From Metasolibacillus sp. (GTDB taxonomy: Bacteria; Bacillota; Bacilli; Bacillales_A; Planococcaceae), in the NCBI RefSeq assembly GCF_025291715.1, contig NZ_JAMBIZ010000001.1, positions 241,824 to 305,823 of the forward strand: a DNA stretch of 64,000 bases, written 5' to 3'. Numbering within the stretch: position 1 is the stretch's first letter; each line of letters begins with the position of its first letter. Below, one piece after another: positions 52,695-61,716 of this stretch. The translations under genes were made by a program, and so were the position numbers. Below the pieces are notes generated by a model, which was not told where the DNA came from, searched no databases, and saw nothing but the letters and a program-made list of their open reading frames with translations.

Positions 52695-53564
52695 ATGGCT
52701 CAAGCGATAACAAATGATGCGAAAAAGAAAAAAAATACATTAGTTCGCAAACTATTAAAAAACAAGCTAGCATCAATCGGTTTAATGATTGTAGCTTTTA
52801 TGACCGTTGTAGCTATTTTTGCTCCATGGATTGCAACACATCCACCAAATGAAATGGCTGTTGGTAAAGCATTTCTACCTATTAACACGGATGGACATTT
52901 GCTTGGCACTGATAACTATGGTCGTGATTTATTTAGTCGCCTTGTGTACGGTGCGCGTATTTCCATTGTGGTAGGGATTGCTGCCGTATTATTCGGTGCC
53001 GTATTTGGCACGCTGCTTGGGTTAGTAGCAGGCTATTTTGGTGGTCGCTTAGACTCTATTATTATGCGTACAATGGATGGCTTGTTTGCATTTCCTTTCA
53101 TTTTATTAGCGATTACATTAATGACGGTTTTAGGACAAGGTTTATTCAATGTTATTGTAGCAATTGGCATTGCCAATATTCCCGGATTTGCGAGGCTTGT
53201 TCGTGGACAGGTGCTTAGCGTGAAGGAAGAGGAATTTATTGAAGTAACACATTCATTAGGTGCGACACACCGCCGCATTATTTTCAGTCATATTTTACCG
53301 AACTGCTTAGCGCCATTAATCGTATATGGCACGATGAGCACAGCTGGTGCAATTATTTCGGAGGCAGCATTAAGCTTTTTAGGCTTAGGAGTTCAGCCAC
53401 CTACCTCTTCCTGGGGAAGTATTTTAAAGGACGGTAAGGATTTCTTAGTATTAAATCCTCAAATGGCAACATTTTCGGGAATCTGTATTTTAGTCACAGT
53501 ATTAGGTATTAACTTATTAGGAGATGGCTTGCGTGATGCGCTTGATCCAAAAATGAAGGTGTAA
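52695..53564 (+). CDS. dppC: ABC transporter permease, DppC type
   Basis: The protein has 289 residues, two bp after the previous stop. The N-terminal anchor LASIGLMIVAFMTVVAIFAP, the LLGTDNYGRDLFSRLVYGAR motif and the C-terminal EAA loop are typical of DppC/OppC. It pairs with DppB-type protein in the membrane. ATG follows GAGGGAAAAAATAGCT. Confidence 0.92.
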   Translation: MAQAITNDAKKKKNTLVRKLLKNKLASIGLMIVAFMTVVAIFAPWIATHPPNEMAVGKAFLPINTDGHLLGTDNYGRDLFSRLVYGARISIVVGIAAVLFGAVFGTLLGLVAGYFGGRLDSIIMRTMDGLFAFPFILLAITLMTVLGQGLFNVIVAIGIANIPGFARLVRGQVLSVKEEEFIEVTHSLGATHRRIIFSHILPNCLAPLIVYGTMSTAGAIISEAALSFLGLGVQPPTSSWGSILKDGKDFLVLNPQMATFSGICILVTVLGINLLGDGLRDALDPKMKV

Positions 53565-53579
53565 TGGGGAGGTGACAGT

Positions 53580-54599
53580 ATGACAGAACAATTACTTGAT
53601 GTAGAAAATTTGACGGTAGAATTTAAAAGCAGCGGGACAACGATGAAAGCAGTGAACGGTGTCAATTTACAATTGAACAAAAAGGAAACGCTCGGCATTG
53701 TAGGGGAATCTGGCTCAGGTAAAAGTGTAACAGCAACTGCTTTAATGCGATTGATTCCAGCACCACCAGGGAAAATAACGGATGGCAAAATTTATTTTAA
53801 TGGACGCGATTTAATGCAGCTATCTGAAAGGGGGATGCGCGAGATACGGGGAAATGAGATATCAATGATTTTCCAAGACCCCATTACAAGCTTAAACCCT
53901 GTGCTGACAGTAGGAAATCAAATCGTTGAGGTTATTCGTGCACATGAAAGGCTCTCTAAAAAAGAGGCGAATATCAAGGCTGTAGAGATGTTGAAGATGG
54001 TAGGTATTCCTGAGCCTGAAAAACGACTGAAAATGTATCCTCACGAATTTTCAGGTGGGATGAGGCAGCGTGTCATGATCGCGATTGCACTCGCCTGTAA
54101 TCCAAAGCTGTTAATAGCAGATGAGCCAACGACAGCACTGGATGTTACAGTGCAAGCACAAATTTTGGATTTAATGAAGAAATTGCAGCAGGAGCATGAT
54201 ACAGCAATCATCATGATTACCCATGATTTAGGCGTCGTCTGGGAATTATGCGACAAAGTAAATGTGATGTACGCTGGACGCACTGTAGAATCCACAACGA
54301 CGAAGCAATTATATGAAGGCTCGCTACATCCATATACGTGGGGGCTACTTGAATCACAAATTACGATGGATACACATGGACAGCAGCGATTGCCTGCCAT
54401 ACCGGGAAGTCCACCAGATTTAACGATGCCAATTAGCGGCTGTCCCTTTGCAGCAAGATGCCCTTTAGCAACGGAGCTTTGTCATACAACAGCACCTGAA
54501 TTAGTGGAAGTAAAGGACCAGCATTTTGTAGCCTGTCATTTGCAATCGAAGGAGCAAATTATCCCGCGTAAGGAGGGGATTTTTAATGCAGCAAAATAA
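53580..54599 (+). CDS. dppD: ABC transporter ATPase, DppD type
   Basis: The protein has 339 residues; ATG after GGGGAGGTGACAGT. Walker A GESGSGKS (residue about 42), signature SGGMRQRV, Walker B LLIADEPTTALD and the C-terminal oligopeptide-ABC domain with GCPFAARCP and HFVACHLQ cysteines (Fe-S type in DppD/OppD) are visible. It hydrolyses ATP to drive import with the next gene. Confidence 0.92.
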   Translation: MTEQLLDVENLTVEFKSSGTTMKAVNGVNLQLNKKETLGIVGESGSGKSVTATALMRLIPAPPGKITDGKIYFNGRDLMQLSERGMREIRGNEISMIFQDPITSLNPVLTVGNQIVEVIRAHERLSKKEANIKAVEMLKMVGIPEPEKRLKMYPHEFSGGMRQRVMIAIALACNPKLLIADEPTTALDVTVQAQILDLMKKLQQEHDTAIIMITHDLGVVWELCDKVNVMYAGRTVESTTTKQLYEGSLHPYTWGLLESQITMDTHGQQRLPAIPGSPPDLTMPISGCPFAARCPLATELCHTTAPELVEVKDQHFVACHLQSKEQIIPRKEGIFNAAK

Positions 54600-55575
54600 A
54601 GAGCTCGTATTAAAAGTAAGCAATTTAAAAAAGCATTTTCCAATTAAAAATTCGATTCCTTTTAAAAAGGTAACACAGCATGTCAAGGCAGTGGATGGTG
54701 TTAGCTTTGAGCTATATAAAGGAGAAACATTAGGCATTGTTGGGGAGTCCGGCTGCGGCAAATCAACGGTTGCACGCCTAATTAATCAACTGATTGCCCC
54801 AACGGAAGGAACGGTGGAGTTTCAGGGCGTCGATTTAGCTAGTTTAAATACGTCGGACATTCGCTCAGCACGTAAATCGATTCAAATGGTCTTTCAAAAT
54901 CCATATGCATCGCTCGATCCAAGAAAAACGATTGAATACTTAATTGCAGAGCCGATGGTGATTCATGGAATTGGCGATGAGGCGGCAAGGAAAAAGCGCG
55001 TAATAGAGCTGCTTGAAACAGTTGGCTTAAGCGATTACCATGCAAAGCGTTACCCACACGAATTTTCAGGCGGTCAAAGACAGCGTATTAATATTGCGCG
55101 TGCGCTTGCTCTAAATCCAGATATTGTCGTATGTGATGAGCCGGTTTCAGCACTGGATGTATCTGTTCAAGCGCAAGTGATTAATTTACTAAAGGATTTA
55201 CAAAAAGACTTTGGGTTGACCTATATTTTTATTTCGCACGATTTAAATGTTGTGAACTATATGTGTGACCGCATTGCTGTTATGTATTTAGGCAAAATTG
55301 TTGAGATGGGCACATATGAGGAGATTTATAGCAATCCACAGCATCCATATACACAGGCACTATTATCAGCAATACCGAAGGAAAATCCATTTGATACAAA
55401 GGATCGCATTATTTTATCTGGCGATGTACCTAGCCCTGTGAATCCACCGAGTGGCTGTGCATTTCATAAACGTTGCCGCTTTGCGATGGAAAAATGTGCG
55501 CAAATTCAGCCACAGCTAGATTCATTGACAGATACACATCAAGTATCCTGCCATTTATTTGAACAAACAAAATAA
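54586..55575 (+). CDS. dppF: ABC transporter ATPase, DppF type
   Basis: The protein has 329 residues; ATG lies within the end of the previous gene (14-base overlap) after AAGGAGGGG. Walker A GESGCGKS, the signature SGGQRQRI, Walker B VVCDEPVSALD and a Cys-rich C-terminus (GCAFHKRCRFAMEKCAQI) match OppF/DppF. All components of a five-gene importer are therefore present. Confidence 0.92.
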   Translation: MQQNKELVLKVSNLKKHFPIKNSIPFKKVTQHVKAVDGVSFELYKGETLGIVGESGCGKSTVARLINQLIAPTEGTVEFQGVDLASLNTSDIRSARKSIQMVFQNPYASLDPRKTIEYLIAEPMVIHGIGDEAARKKRVIELLETVGLSDYHAKRYPHEFSGGQRQRINIARALALNPDIVVCDEPVSALDVSVQAQVINLLKDLQKDFGLTYIFISHDLNVVNYMCDRIAVMYLGKIVEMGTYEEIYSNPQHPYTQALLSAIPKENPFDTKDRIILSGDVPSPVNPPSGCAFHKRCRFAMEKCAQIQPQLDSLTDTHQVSCHLFEQTK

Positions 55576-55602
55576 CTAATAGCGTATAAAGGAGAATGTA
55601 AT

Positions 55603-56544
55603 ATGTCGTTAAAATATGTAATGGAAGTTTATGAGTTAATGGATAGTATTCATGTAAGTGGAGAGGTAGTGAAGGACTATTTACATGCAATTAACCCCGA
55701 TGTGGAGATAACCGTTCAAACAATTGAGGGGGCAAAAGGCTCTACTGATTTTGTGAAAGTTGTCGTAAAGGGTAAAAACGGTAAATCGTCAGGTGGCATT
55801 GCACCAACGTTAGGTATTATTGGACGTTTAGGAGGCATCGGCGCAAGACCAGAGATGACAGGCTTCGTATCGGATGGCGATGGCGCATTAGCCTGCATAG
55901 CAAGCGCAGCGAAGACAATCGATATGGCTTTAAAGGGAGACCAATTAGAAGGCGATGTTATTTTCACGACACATATTTGTCCGATAGCGCCAACTTTACC
56001 ACATGACCCAGTGCCTTTTATGGATTCACCTGTAAATATCGGTGTCATGAACCAGCACGAAATTGATCCAGATATGGATGCCATTTTATCGATTGATACA
56101 ACGAAGGGAAATCAAGTTTGTAACCATAAAGGCTTTGCGATTACACCAACTGTTAAAGAAGGCTATATTTTAAAAATTAGTGATGATTTACTGAATATTT
56201 ACAAGCAATCTACTGGTATTGCACCTGTTGTATTACCGATTACAACACAGGATATTACCCCTTATGGAAATGGTTTGTTCCATATTAATAGTATTTTACA
56301 GCCAGCAGTGGCAACAACGAGCCCTGTAGTTGGGGTAGCCATTACAACCGAGACAGCGGTTGCAGGCTGTGCAACAGGTGCTACACATGTTGTGGATGTA
56401 GAAGGGGCAGTGCGCTTTTCTTTAGAGGTGGCGAAGGTCTTCGGTGTGAATAAATGTAGCTTCTATGACAAAGAGCAATTTGAGTTAATGGAAAAGCTAT
56501 ATGGCAGCATGCATCATTTACAAACGAAAGGTAGCGAGGTATGA
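55603..56544 (+). CDS. DUF1177 protein linked to AroM
   Basis: The protein has 313 residues; ATG after AAAGGAGAATG. The pattern MSLKYVMEVYELMDSIHVSG, then GGIAPTLGIIGRLGGIGARP and HICPIAPTLPHDPVPF is the DUF1177 family, which is commonly encoded next to AroM proteins in Firmicutes. No catalytic activity is known. A stretch DATDH-like metal site is not obvious, but two His lie in HICP and HDPV. Probably part of the same catabolic pathway as the amidohydrolases. Confidence 0.85.
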   Translation: MSLKYVMEVYELMDSIHVSGEVVKDYLHAINPDVEITVQTIEGAKGSTDFVKVVVKGKNGKSSGGIAPTLGIIGRLGGIGARPEMTGFVSDGDGALACIASAAKTIDMALKGDQLEGDVIFTTHICPIAPTLPHDPVPFMDSPVNIGVMNQHEIDPDMDAILSIDTTKGNQVCNHKGFAITPTVKEGYILKISDDLLNIYKQSTGIAPVVLPITTQDITPYGNGLFHINSILQPAVATTSPVVGVAITTETAVAGCATGATHVVDVEGAVRFSLEVAKVFGVNKCSFYDKEQFELMEKLYGSMHHLQTKGSEV

Positions 56545-56548
56545 GGGT

Positions 56549-57817
56549 ATGGAAAATATACATGATTTAAAGCTTCGATTAATTGATGAAGTGGAAAATA
56601 ATAAAGAAGAGTTACTGGATTTATGCTCAAAATTAATTCAAATTCCAAGTGTCAACCCACCTGGTGATACAACGGAAATTACAGCGCTTATTGAAAAGTA
56701 TTTAAGCGATGTCAATATTGCCTATGAAAAATATGAATCTGCTGATAAAATGTTTAATTTAGTAGCGAAAATTGGCAATGGTGAGGGCAAGGAGCTCGTT
56801 TATTGTGGACATACAGATGTCGTCCCAGTAGGCGATTTATCGAAATGGGATTTTGACCCGTTTTCAGGTGAGATAAAGGATGGCTGGATGCTAGGTCGAG
56901 GCGCTAGCGATATGAAAACAGGGCTTGCGGGTATTATTTTTGCAGTGAAAATGCTGAAAAAATTAAATATCGAGCTACCCGGACATCTGACATTAGCTAT
57001 CGTGCCAGATGAAGAAACAGGTGGGGAGTACGGTGTACCATGGCTTTTAGAGCGAGGCTTAGTAACGGGAGATGGCTGTTTAATTGCTGAGCCATCATCC
57101 TACTTAAACCCTACAATAGGACAAAAGGGCTCCTATTGGTTTGAGCTTGAAACGCGCGGTGAGCCAGGGCATGGTAGCTTATCACCGTTAGCTGGGAAAA
57201 ATGCGATTGTTGATGCGATTCACGCAATTGAGGAAATTCGTACATTATGGGATGTGAACATTCAAATACCTGAAGAGGTGCAGCCTTTAATTAACGTTTC
57301 CAAAAAGTATATGCGAGAGGTTGAAAAAGACCGCTTGAAATATCAAGAAGTTTTAGAGAAAATTACTGTGAATATTGGTACAATAGAAGGAGGAACAAAA
57401 TCTAACGTTATTCCTGATTATTGTAAAGTACAAGTCGATTGTCGTTTACCATTTGGTATTACACAGGAAGAAGTAACAGCCATTTTGACAGAGAAGCTAG
57501 ATGCGTTGAATATCGATTATTCGATAAAGCGCTTTGGCTTTAAAAGTGTCGCAAACTATACTTCTGCTGAGGACCCAGTATGTAAAGCGATTGTAGATAA
57601 TATTTCGCTCGTGACAGGTCAAGAGGCATACGGTGTCATGCAGTGGGCAAGCAGTGATGCACGTCATTTTAGACAATACAATATACCAGTCCTACAATAT
57701 GGACCTGCGTATTTGCCAAGCATTCATGGCTATAATGAAAAGGTACAGGTTGATGCGATCATACGCTGTGCTAAAGTGTATATTGCTGCGGCAATTGATT
57801 TCTTGTACAACAAGTAA
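56549..57817 (+). CDS. M20 family peptidase/deacylase (ArgE/DapE type)
   Basis: ATG 56549 is preferred (frame opens at 56501 but lies inside DUF1177); the product has 422 residues. Metal ligands are visible: VYCGHTDVVPVG, GRGASDMKTGLAG and VPDEETGGEYG, plus a C-terminal SIHGYNEKV. Such enzymes cleave N-acyl amino acids or dipeptides and fit next to a peptide importer. It follows DUF1177 by four bp. Confidence 0.92.
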   Translation: MENIHDLKLRLIDEVENNKEELLDLCSKLIQIPSVNPPGDTTEITALIEKYLSDVNIAYEKYESADKMFNLVAKIGNGEGKELVYCGHTDVVPVGDLSKWDFDPFSGEIKDGWMLGRGASDMKTGLAGIIFAVKMLKKLNIELPGHLTLAIVPDEETGGEYGVPWLLERGLVTGDGCLIAEPSSYLNPTIGQKGSYWFELETRGEPGHGSLSPLAGKNAIVDAIHAIEEIRTLWDVNIQIPEEVQPLINVSKKYMREVEKDRLKYQEVLEKITVNIGTIEGGTKSNVIPDYCKVQVDCRLPFGITQEEVTAILTEKLDALNIDYSIKRFGFKSVANYTSAEDPVCKAIVDNISLVTGQEAYGVMQWASSDARHFRQYNIPVLQYGPAYLPSIHGYNEKVQVDAIIRCAKVYIAAAIDFLYNK

Positions 57818-57876
57818 GAGAGAACGTTCTCTCTTACTTATACAAAAGGAGCTGTCTGAAACTTTCTGGCAGCTCC
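57814..57876 (+). terminator. Two hairpins after the M20 gene
   Basis: A perfect 24-bp palindrome (arms GTAAGAGAGAAC and its complement, centre ACGT) lies at 57814-57837, spanning the M20 stop codon. A second hairpin, GGAGCTG/CAGCTCC, is at 57848-57876. Their T-tracts are poor, so they may be weak terminators or a protein site upstream of the iclR-type gene. Confidence 0.5.
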
Positions 57877-57905
57877 AATATTAATCGTATAAAAGGGTGA
57901 GAGAA

Positions 57906-58667
57906 ATGTTAAAAACTCTAAATTTATCAATTGCTGTGTTAAGAATGTTCACAAAGGAAAAGCCAACTTGGGGTGGTCGAGAGTTAGCTGTTGCAATGGG
58001 TTTAAACCATACAAATTTATATCGAATTTTAGAAACCTTTGAGATGAATGGATTTATAACAAAGGACCCTGTGACGAAAAAATATTCGCTAGGCATTGCA
58101 CTTTGGGAGCTAGGAATGAATATGTACGATTCTTTAAACATCGACCAATTATGTATCCCTATTTTAGAAAATTTGCAAAAGGAAACAGGTGAAACAGCGA
58201 TTTTCACCGTTTTAAATGGCTTAGAGGCATTAACGTTGTTAAAGGTAGAGCCTGAAAACAAAGTGAAATTTTCTGTATCGCGTGGCAGTAGAACACCGCT
58301 ATATGTGGGAGCATCCTACCGCTCTATGCTTGCTTATTTAACGGAGGAGCAAATTTCACAGGTAATTGATCAGCCGCTCATTGCTTATACAGAGAGAACG
58401 ATGATAGATGCCAAGGAAATACGACAAGAGCTAGAAAATATTCGCATAAATGGCTATGCAGTGAGCCAAGGAGAATACACGGTAGATGTATTAGCAGTTG
58501 CCATGCCTATTTTTAATAGCAATCAACAAATTGTCGCATCCGTTACGGTTTCAGGCCCTTTATATCGTTTTACAGAGCAAAAAATTGGTGACGTTATCGA
58601 GCCATTAGCTCGTACGAAAAAAGAAATTGAATCCATTATTGGTCGCTATCATTTGAATTTCAATTAA
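57906..58667 (+). CDS. IclR-family transcriptional regulator
   Basis: ATG 57906 after AAAAGGGTGAGAGAA gives 253 residues. The N-terminal winged helix-turn-helix reads WGGRELAVAMGLNHTNLYRI, and the C-terminal effector domain contains ETAIFTVLNGLEALTLLKV and VLAVAMPIFNSNQQIVASVT. IclR repressors bind dyads of the kind seen at 51690-51702 and respond to a small metabolite. It sits at the end of the catabolic locus before the last enzyme. Confidence 0.9.
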   Translation: MLKTLNLSIAVLRMFTKEKPTWGGRELAVAMGLNHTNLYRILETFEMNGFITKDPVTKKYSLGIALWELGMNMYDSLNIDQLCIPILENLQKETGETAIFTVLNGLEALTLLKVEPENKVKFSVSRGSRTPLYVGASYRSMLAYLTEEQISQVIDQPLIAYTERTMIDAKEIRQELENIRINGYAVSQGEYTVDVLAVAMPIFNSNQQIVASVTVSGPLYRFTEQKIGDVIEPLARTKKEIESIIGRYHLNFN

Positions 58668-58680
58668 GGAGAAGGATGCC

Positions 58681-59607
58681 ATGCAGCATTTACATAACAT
58701 CGCATTAAATGTTTTAACGGGTAATCTACAAGTTCAACCAACAGAAACTTTGCTAATTTTAACAGATGTTCATCAGCAAGAGATTGCCAAAATCTTTTAT
58801 GAAGCAGGCTTAACAATAACGAAAAATACGCTATTTGTTGTGATGCCATTATTAGAAAAGTCAGGACAGGAGCCGCATCCAGCAGTGACCGATTTAATGG
58901 CAAGCACTGATGTAACGCTTTGCGTAACGTCGCACTCCTTAACACATACAGCCGCTCGAAAAAATGCCTGTGAAAAAGGTGGTCGAGTAGCGACAATGCC
59001 AGGTGTGACATTATCTATGCTAGAGCAGGGAGCACTACATGCAAATGCGGAGGAGATTGAAACACTGGTAACACATTATGTACAGCTTCTTGATGCAGCA
59101 TCAGATGTGCGCATTGTAAAGGATGGATATGAATTAGCGTTTAGCATTGCTCAGCGCAATGGAATTCCATCTACTGGCATTGTGCGTAATTCAGGTGATT
59201 ATGGCAATATTCCTTCAGGCGAATCGTATATCGCACCAATTGAAACATCGGCAAATGGCGAAATATTAATTGATGGGTCAATTGCTAATATCGGTGTATT
59301 ACAAGAGCCGCTGCTGTTGAAAATTCGCAATGGACGATTAGAGGATGCCATCGGTCCTGATGGAGAAAAGCTCTTATCCTTACTTGGTGAAGGGAATGGA
59401 CGCATTATTGCGGAGTTTGGTATTGGTGCGAATAAGAGCGCTATTCTTTGTGGCAATGTGTTAGAGGATGAAAAAGTTTATGGCACAATTCATATTGCCT
59501 TTGGCAGCAATGCACCATTCGGAGGTAACAATAAAGCCGATGTTCATATCGACTGTGTTGTCAAAAATCCAACTGTTTATTTAGATGGCAAAGAATTAAT
59601 AATGTAA
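58681..59607 (+). CDS. M29-like aminopeptidase / NicX-type metal enzyme
   Basis: The protein has 308 residues; ATG after AAGGAGAAGGATGCC. The pattern GNIPSGESYIAPIETSANGE, IIAEFGIGANKSA, GTIHIAFGSN and ADVHIDCVVKNPTVYLDGKE matches the M29/thermophilic aminopeptidase fold shared with NicX dioxygenase. Glu and His metal ligands are visible. Next to peptide-uptake genes an aminopeptidase role is more likely, but aromatic ring cleavage cannot be excluded. Confidence 0.78.
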   Translation: MQHLHNIALNVLTGNLQVQPTETLLILTDVHQQEIAKIFYEAGLTITKNTLFVVMPLLEKSGQEPHPAVTDLMASTDVTLCVTSHSLTHTAARKNACEKGGRVATMPGVTLSMLEQGALHANAEEIETLVTHYVQLLDAASDVRIVKDGYELAFSIAQRNGIPSTGIVRNSGDYGNIPSGESYIAPIETSANGEILIDGSIANIGVLQEPLLLKIRNGRLEDAIGPDGEKLLSLLGEGNGRIIAEFGIGANKSAILCGNVLEDEKVYGTIHIAFGSNAPFGGNNKADVHIDCVVKNPTVYLDGKELIM

Positions 59608-59626
59608 AAGCAGGAAGAAATATTTG

Positions 59627-59660
59627 TACTTTAAAGCATTGCTTTAAAGTATTTTTTTAT
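59627..59660. terminator. Bidirectional terminator
   Basis: TACTTTAAAGC pairs exactly with GCTTTAAAGTA around ATT and is followed by seven T. The stop codon of the convergent membrane-protein gene lies inside the right arm. Confidence 0.85.
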
Positions 59661-59952
59661 GGCTAAGATTTTTATTTTTTCGCTGCTTATAGGCAATCCA
59701 TGTTGTTTTTAATGACGCATAGCTACCGATTGCAGCATAGCCATAAAACCAGCCCATAAATATGCCTGCCACTAAGTAATGCTTATGACTAATAAAAATA
59801 GAAATGAGCAACCCGATAATTAAGGCAACGGTTGGCACCCAAAACGGCTTTATATGAAAGAGCTTCTTGCAAAGCTGTGTCAATAACATCGTTGCAGGAA
59901 CAGCAATAACGGCATCCCAAAAGTTTGTATGAATAAGCGGAAAGTGAGCCAT
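59644..59952 (-). CDS. Small membrane protein (102 aa), unknown
   Basis: Starting at ATG 59952 after ATGAGGTGTACAA, the protein has three hydrophobic segments (VIAVPATMLLTQL, VPTVALIIGLLISIFI, AGIFMGWFYGYAAIGS) and a basic C-terminal tail. No family was recognised; the size and layout suggest a holin-like or phage/prophage-type membrane protein. Confidence 0.6.
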   Translation of the reverse strand: MAHFPLIHTNFWDAVIAVPATMLLTQLCKKLFHIKPFWVPTVALIIGLLISIFISHKHYLVAGIFMGWFYGYAAIGSYASLKTTWIAYKQRKNKNLSHKKIL

Positions 59953-59996
59953 TTGTACACCTCATTTAAATCATTTTCATATTATGATGTCGTAAT

Positions 59997-60218
59997 ATGC
60001 TTTTTTCATACGAGGCAATTTATAGGCTAAAAATAGCGGGATTGTACTGGCGCGCATTTGATGATAAACAAAAGCAGCAAATCTTCCGTAAAGGAGATAC
60101 AGTTGATGATGCAGAACTATTACAGCAGGAGCTACAAGTTTTTACACGGCAACACCTCATAGACTATAGCAGTGGTCGTTTCGCTCATAAAACTTATAGA
60201 AAGGCGGAAAGGATATGA
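59997..60218 (+). CDS. Small soluble protein (73 aa), coupled to the DUF2165 gene
   Basis: The frame starts at ATG 59997 without a good ribosome binding site, and its stop overlaps the next start (ATGA). The sequence is helical and charged (RAFDDKQKQQIFRKGDTVDD), with no known family. Real expression is likely because of the coupling, but the start is unsure. Confidence 0.5.
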   Translation: MLFSYEAIYRLKIAGLYWRAFDDKQKQQIFRKGDTVDDAELLQQELQVFTRQHLIDYSSGRFAHKTYRKAERI

Positions 60219-60724
60219 ATTCTTTTGCATTAAGGCTGTTAAAAATTTATGTTTTATTGCTGGCAGGGCTTTTTGGCACATTTGTATTTATTGGGAATTT
60301 AATGGACTATGGCTCAAATGAGCAGTTCGTCAAACATGTTTTGTCGATGGATACTACATTTGAAGAAAATGCATTAATGTGGCGAGCGATTACAAATCCA
60401 GTCATCCACACAATAGGCTATTGGCTGCTTATTGTTGCAGAAGCTATTTTCAGTTTTCTTGCTATTTTCGGCGCATATCAAATGTTTAAACAGCGCAAAG
60501 CCTCTGGTGCTGCTTTCAATGCCGCTAAAAAATTTGGCTTCTATGCATTTATCGTTGGATTTTCCATTTGGTTTTTAGGACTTATCGTGATTGGTAGCGA
60601 GTGGTTCGCGATGTGGCAGTCACCTATTTGGAATGGCAAGCAGACCGCTATGGATATTACAGAGGTTTGGATAGGCTTTGTCATTTTACTAGCTTTAAAG
60701 GATGAAGATTTAAAGGCTGCATAA
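60215..60724 (+). CDS. DUF2165 family small integral membrane protein
   Basis: The protein has 169 residues; ATG after AAAGGCGGAAAGG. Four hydrophobic segments are visible (LLKIYVLLLAGLFGTFVFIG; YWLLIVAEAIFSFLAIFGAY; FYAFIVGFSIWFLGLIVIGS; WIGFVILLAL), and the conserved FVKHVLSMDTTF and SEWFAMWQSP match the DUF2165 family. Function unknown. Confidence 0.82.
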   Translation: MNSFALRLLKIYVLLLAGLFGTFVFIGNLMDYGSNEQFVKHVLSMDTTFEENALMWRAITNPVIHTIGYWLLIVAEAIFSFLAIFGAYQMFKQRKASGAAFNAAKKFGFYAFIVGFSIWFLGLIVIGSEWFAMWQSPIWNGKQTAMDITEVWIGFVILLALKDEDLKAA

Positions 60725-60796
60725 TTGGAGAGAACTAAAATCAATAGGCTGTTGGGAAATTGCGATTTCTCAGCAGCCTTATATCACTTTTCTAAG

Positions 60797-61060
60797 TTAA
60801 CGCATCGTTTTTTTGACTTGCTTTAATTCATTGATGATATAATCTATCTGCTTTTGTAAATCATCTACATCCTTAGATTGATTTTGATATGGCGCGCTCT
60901 GATTATTCGATTTCTCTAGTGCTCTTAAAGCCAAGCCTGCTGCAACAGCACTTAGTCCGTCACCAAGTGCAGCAATTGATGCCCCAATATAGGCAAGTCT
61001 TGCTATTTGAATATCCGTTAGCTCCGAAGATTGATTTCTGTTATTTTTATAATCATTCAT
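60797..61060 (-). CDS. Small coiled-coil protein (87 aa), paralogue of 45488-45739
   Basis: ATG 61060 (MNDYKNNRNQSSE) follows AGGAGGTTTTTGAC. The core LTDIQIARLAYIGASIAALG, then DGLSAVAAGLALRALEKS, is shared with the protein at 45488-45739, and the C-terminus is a coiled coil (LQKQIDYIINELKQVKKT). The two differ elsewhere. It ends 73 bp from the DUF2165 stop, across a weak hairpin (AGGCTG...CAGCCT, 60746-60779). Confidence 0.7.
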   Translation of the reverse strand: MNDYKNNRNQSSELTDIQIARLAYIGASIAALGDGLSAVAAGLALRALEKSNNQSAPYQNQSKDVDDLQKQIDYIINELKQVKKTMR

Positions 61061-61156
61061 GTCAAAAACCTCCTTGAATAGCATAGTGATGAAAGGCTCA
61101 ACTGTATCCTATGAATTCAAGAGAAGAAAAGTGACACTAGAGAGGATTCAGCAGTA

Positions 61157-61594
61157 TTATTTGCTGTGTTGAAAAAGCTTCTCCTCTAGTAAAGTTAAAG
61201 CGCCCGATATTGCCTCCACATCCTCTGGGGATACGCTATGAAGCAGCTGTGAAAAGTTCTCTTCAATGCTGTTAAAGACATCTGTCATCATTTTGTCTCC
61301 CTCCAATGTAAGACGAATCACCTGCTTTCGGCGATCAGCTTGGTCATTTGTTTTTTCAATAAGCTGTCTTTCCTGCAATTTCCGTAATTCACGGCTTGTA
61401 TTTGGCAAGGACATATGCAGGCAATCGCTAATTTCCGTTGCGGTTACCGCCTGACTAACTTTAATATACTCCAAAATTTTATATTGGAGTGCTGTAATAT
61501 GGTCAAGCTTAACATTTTGCGTTAATGCTTGTGTCACTTGATGTAAGTTAGTAGTAAAAGCTACAAATTGCTGAAATAAATGATGTTTGTCCAA
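61157..61594 (-). CDS. MarR-family regulator
   Basis: The protein has 145 residues; TTG start after AGAGGTGAAAATAG. The winged helix reads ITALQYKILEYIKVSQAVTA, then TEISDCLHMSLPNTSRELRK (recognition helix) and LIEKTNDQADRRKQVIRLTL (wing). MarR proteins repress adjacent genes and respond to small molecules. It is divergent from the oxidoreductase gene, with two operator-like dyads between them. Confidence 0.88.
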   Translation of the reverse strand: MDKHHLFQQFVAFTTNLHQVTQALTQNVKLDHITALQYKILEYIKVSQAVTATEISDCLHMSLPNTSRELRKLQERQLIEKTNDQADRRKQVIRLTLEGDKMMTDVFNSIEENFSQLLHSVSPEDVEAISGALTLLEEKLFQHSK

Positions 61595-61645
61595 CTATTT
61601 TCACCTCTTATTTATCAAGATAGCAAATAGCTTATCTGAAAACAA

Positions 61646-61700
61646 TTATCATTTGACAACTATTGTCGTCATGCTCTATCATTTTATTATCAAATGATAA
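61646..61700. promoter_or_regulatory. Two MarR-type operator dyads
   Basis: TTATCATTTGACAA (61646-61659) and TTATCAAATGATAA (61687-61700) are both dyads with TTATCA arms, 41 bp apart centre to centre, in the divergent promoter region. The second overlaps the expected start region of the oxidoreductase transcript. Confidence 0.55.
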
Positions 61701-61716
61701 GTAATGGAGGCTATAT

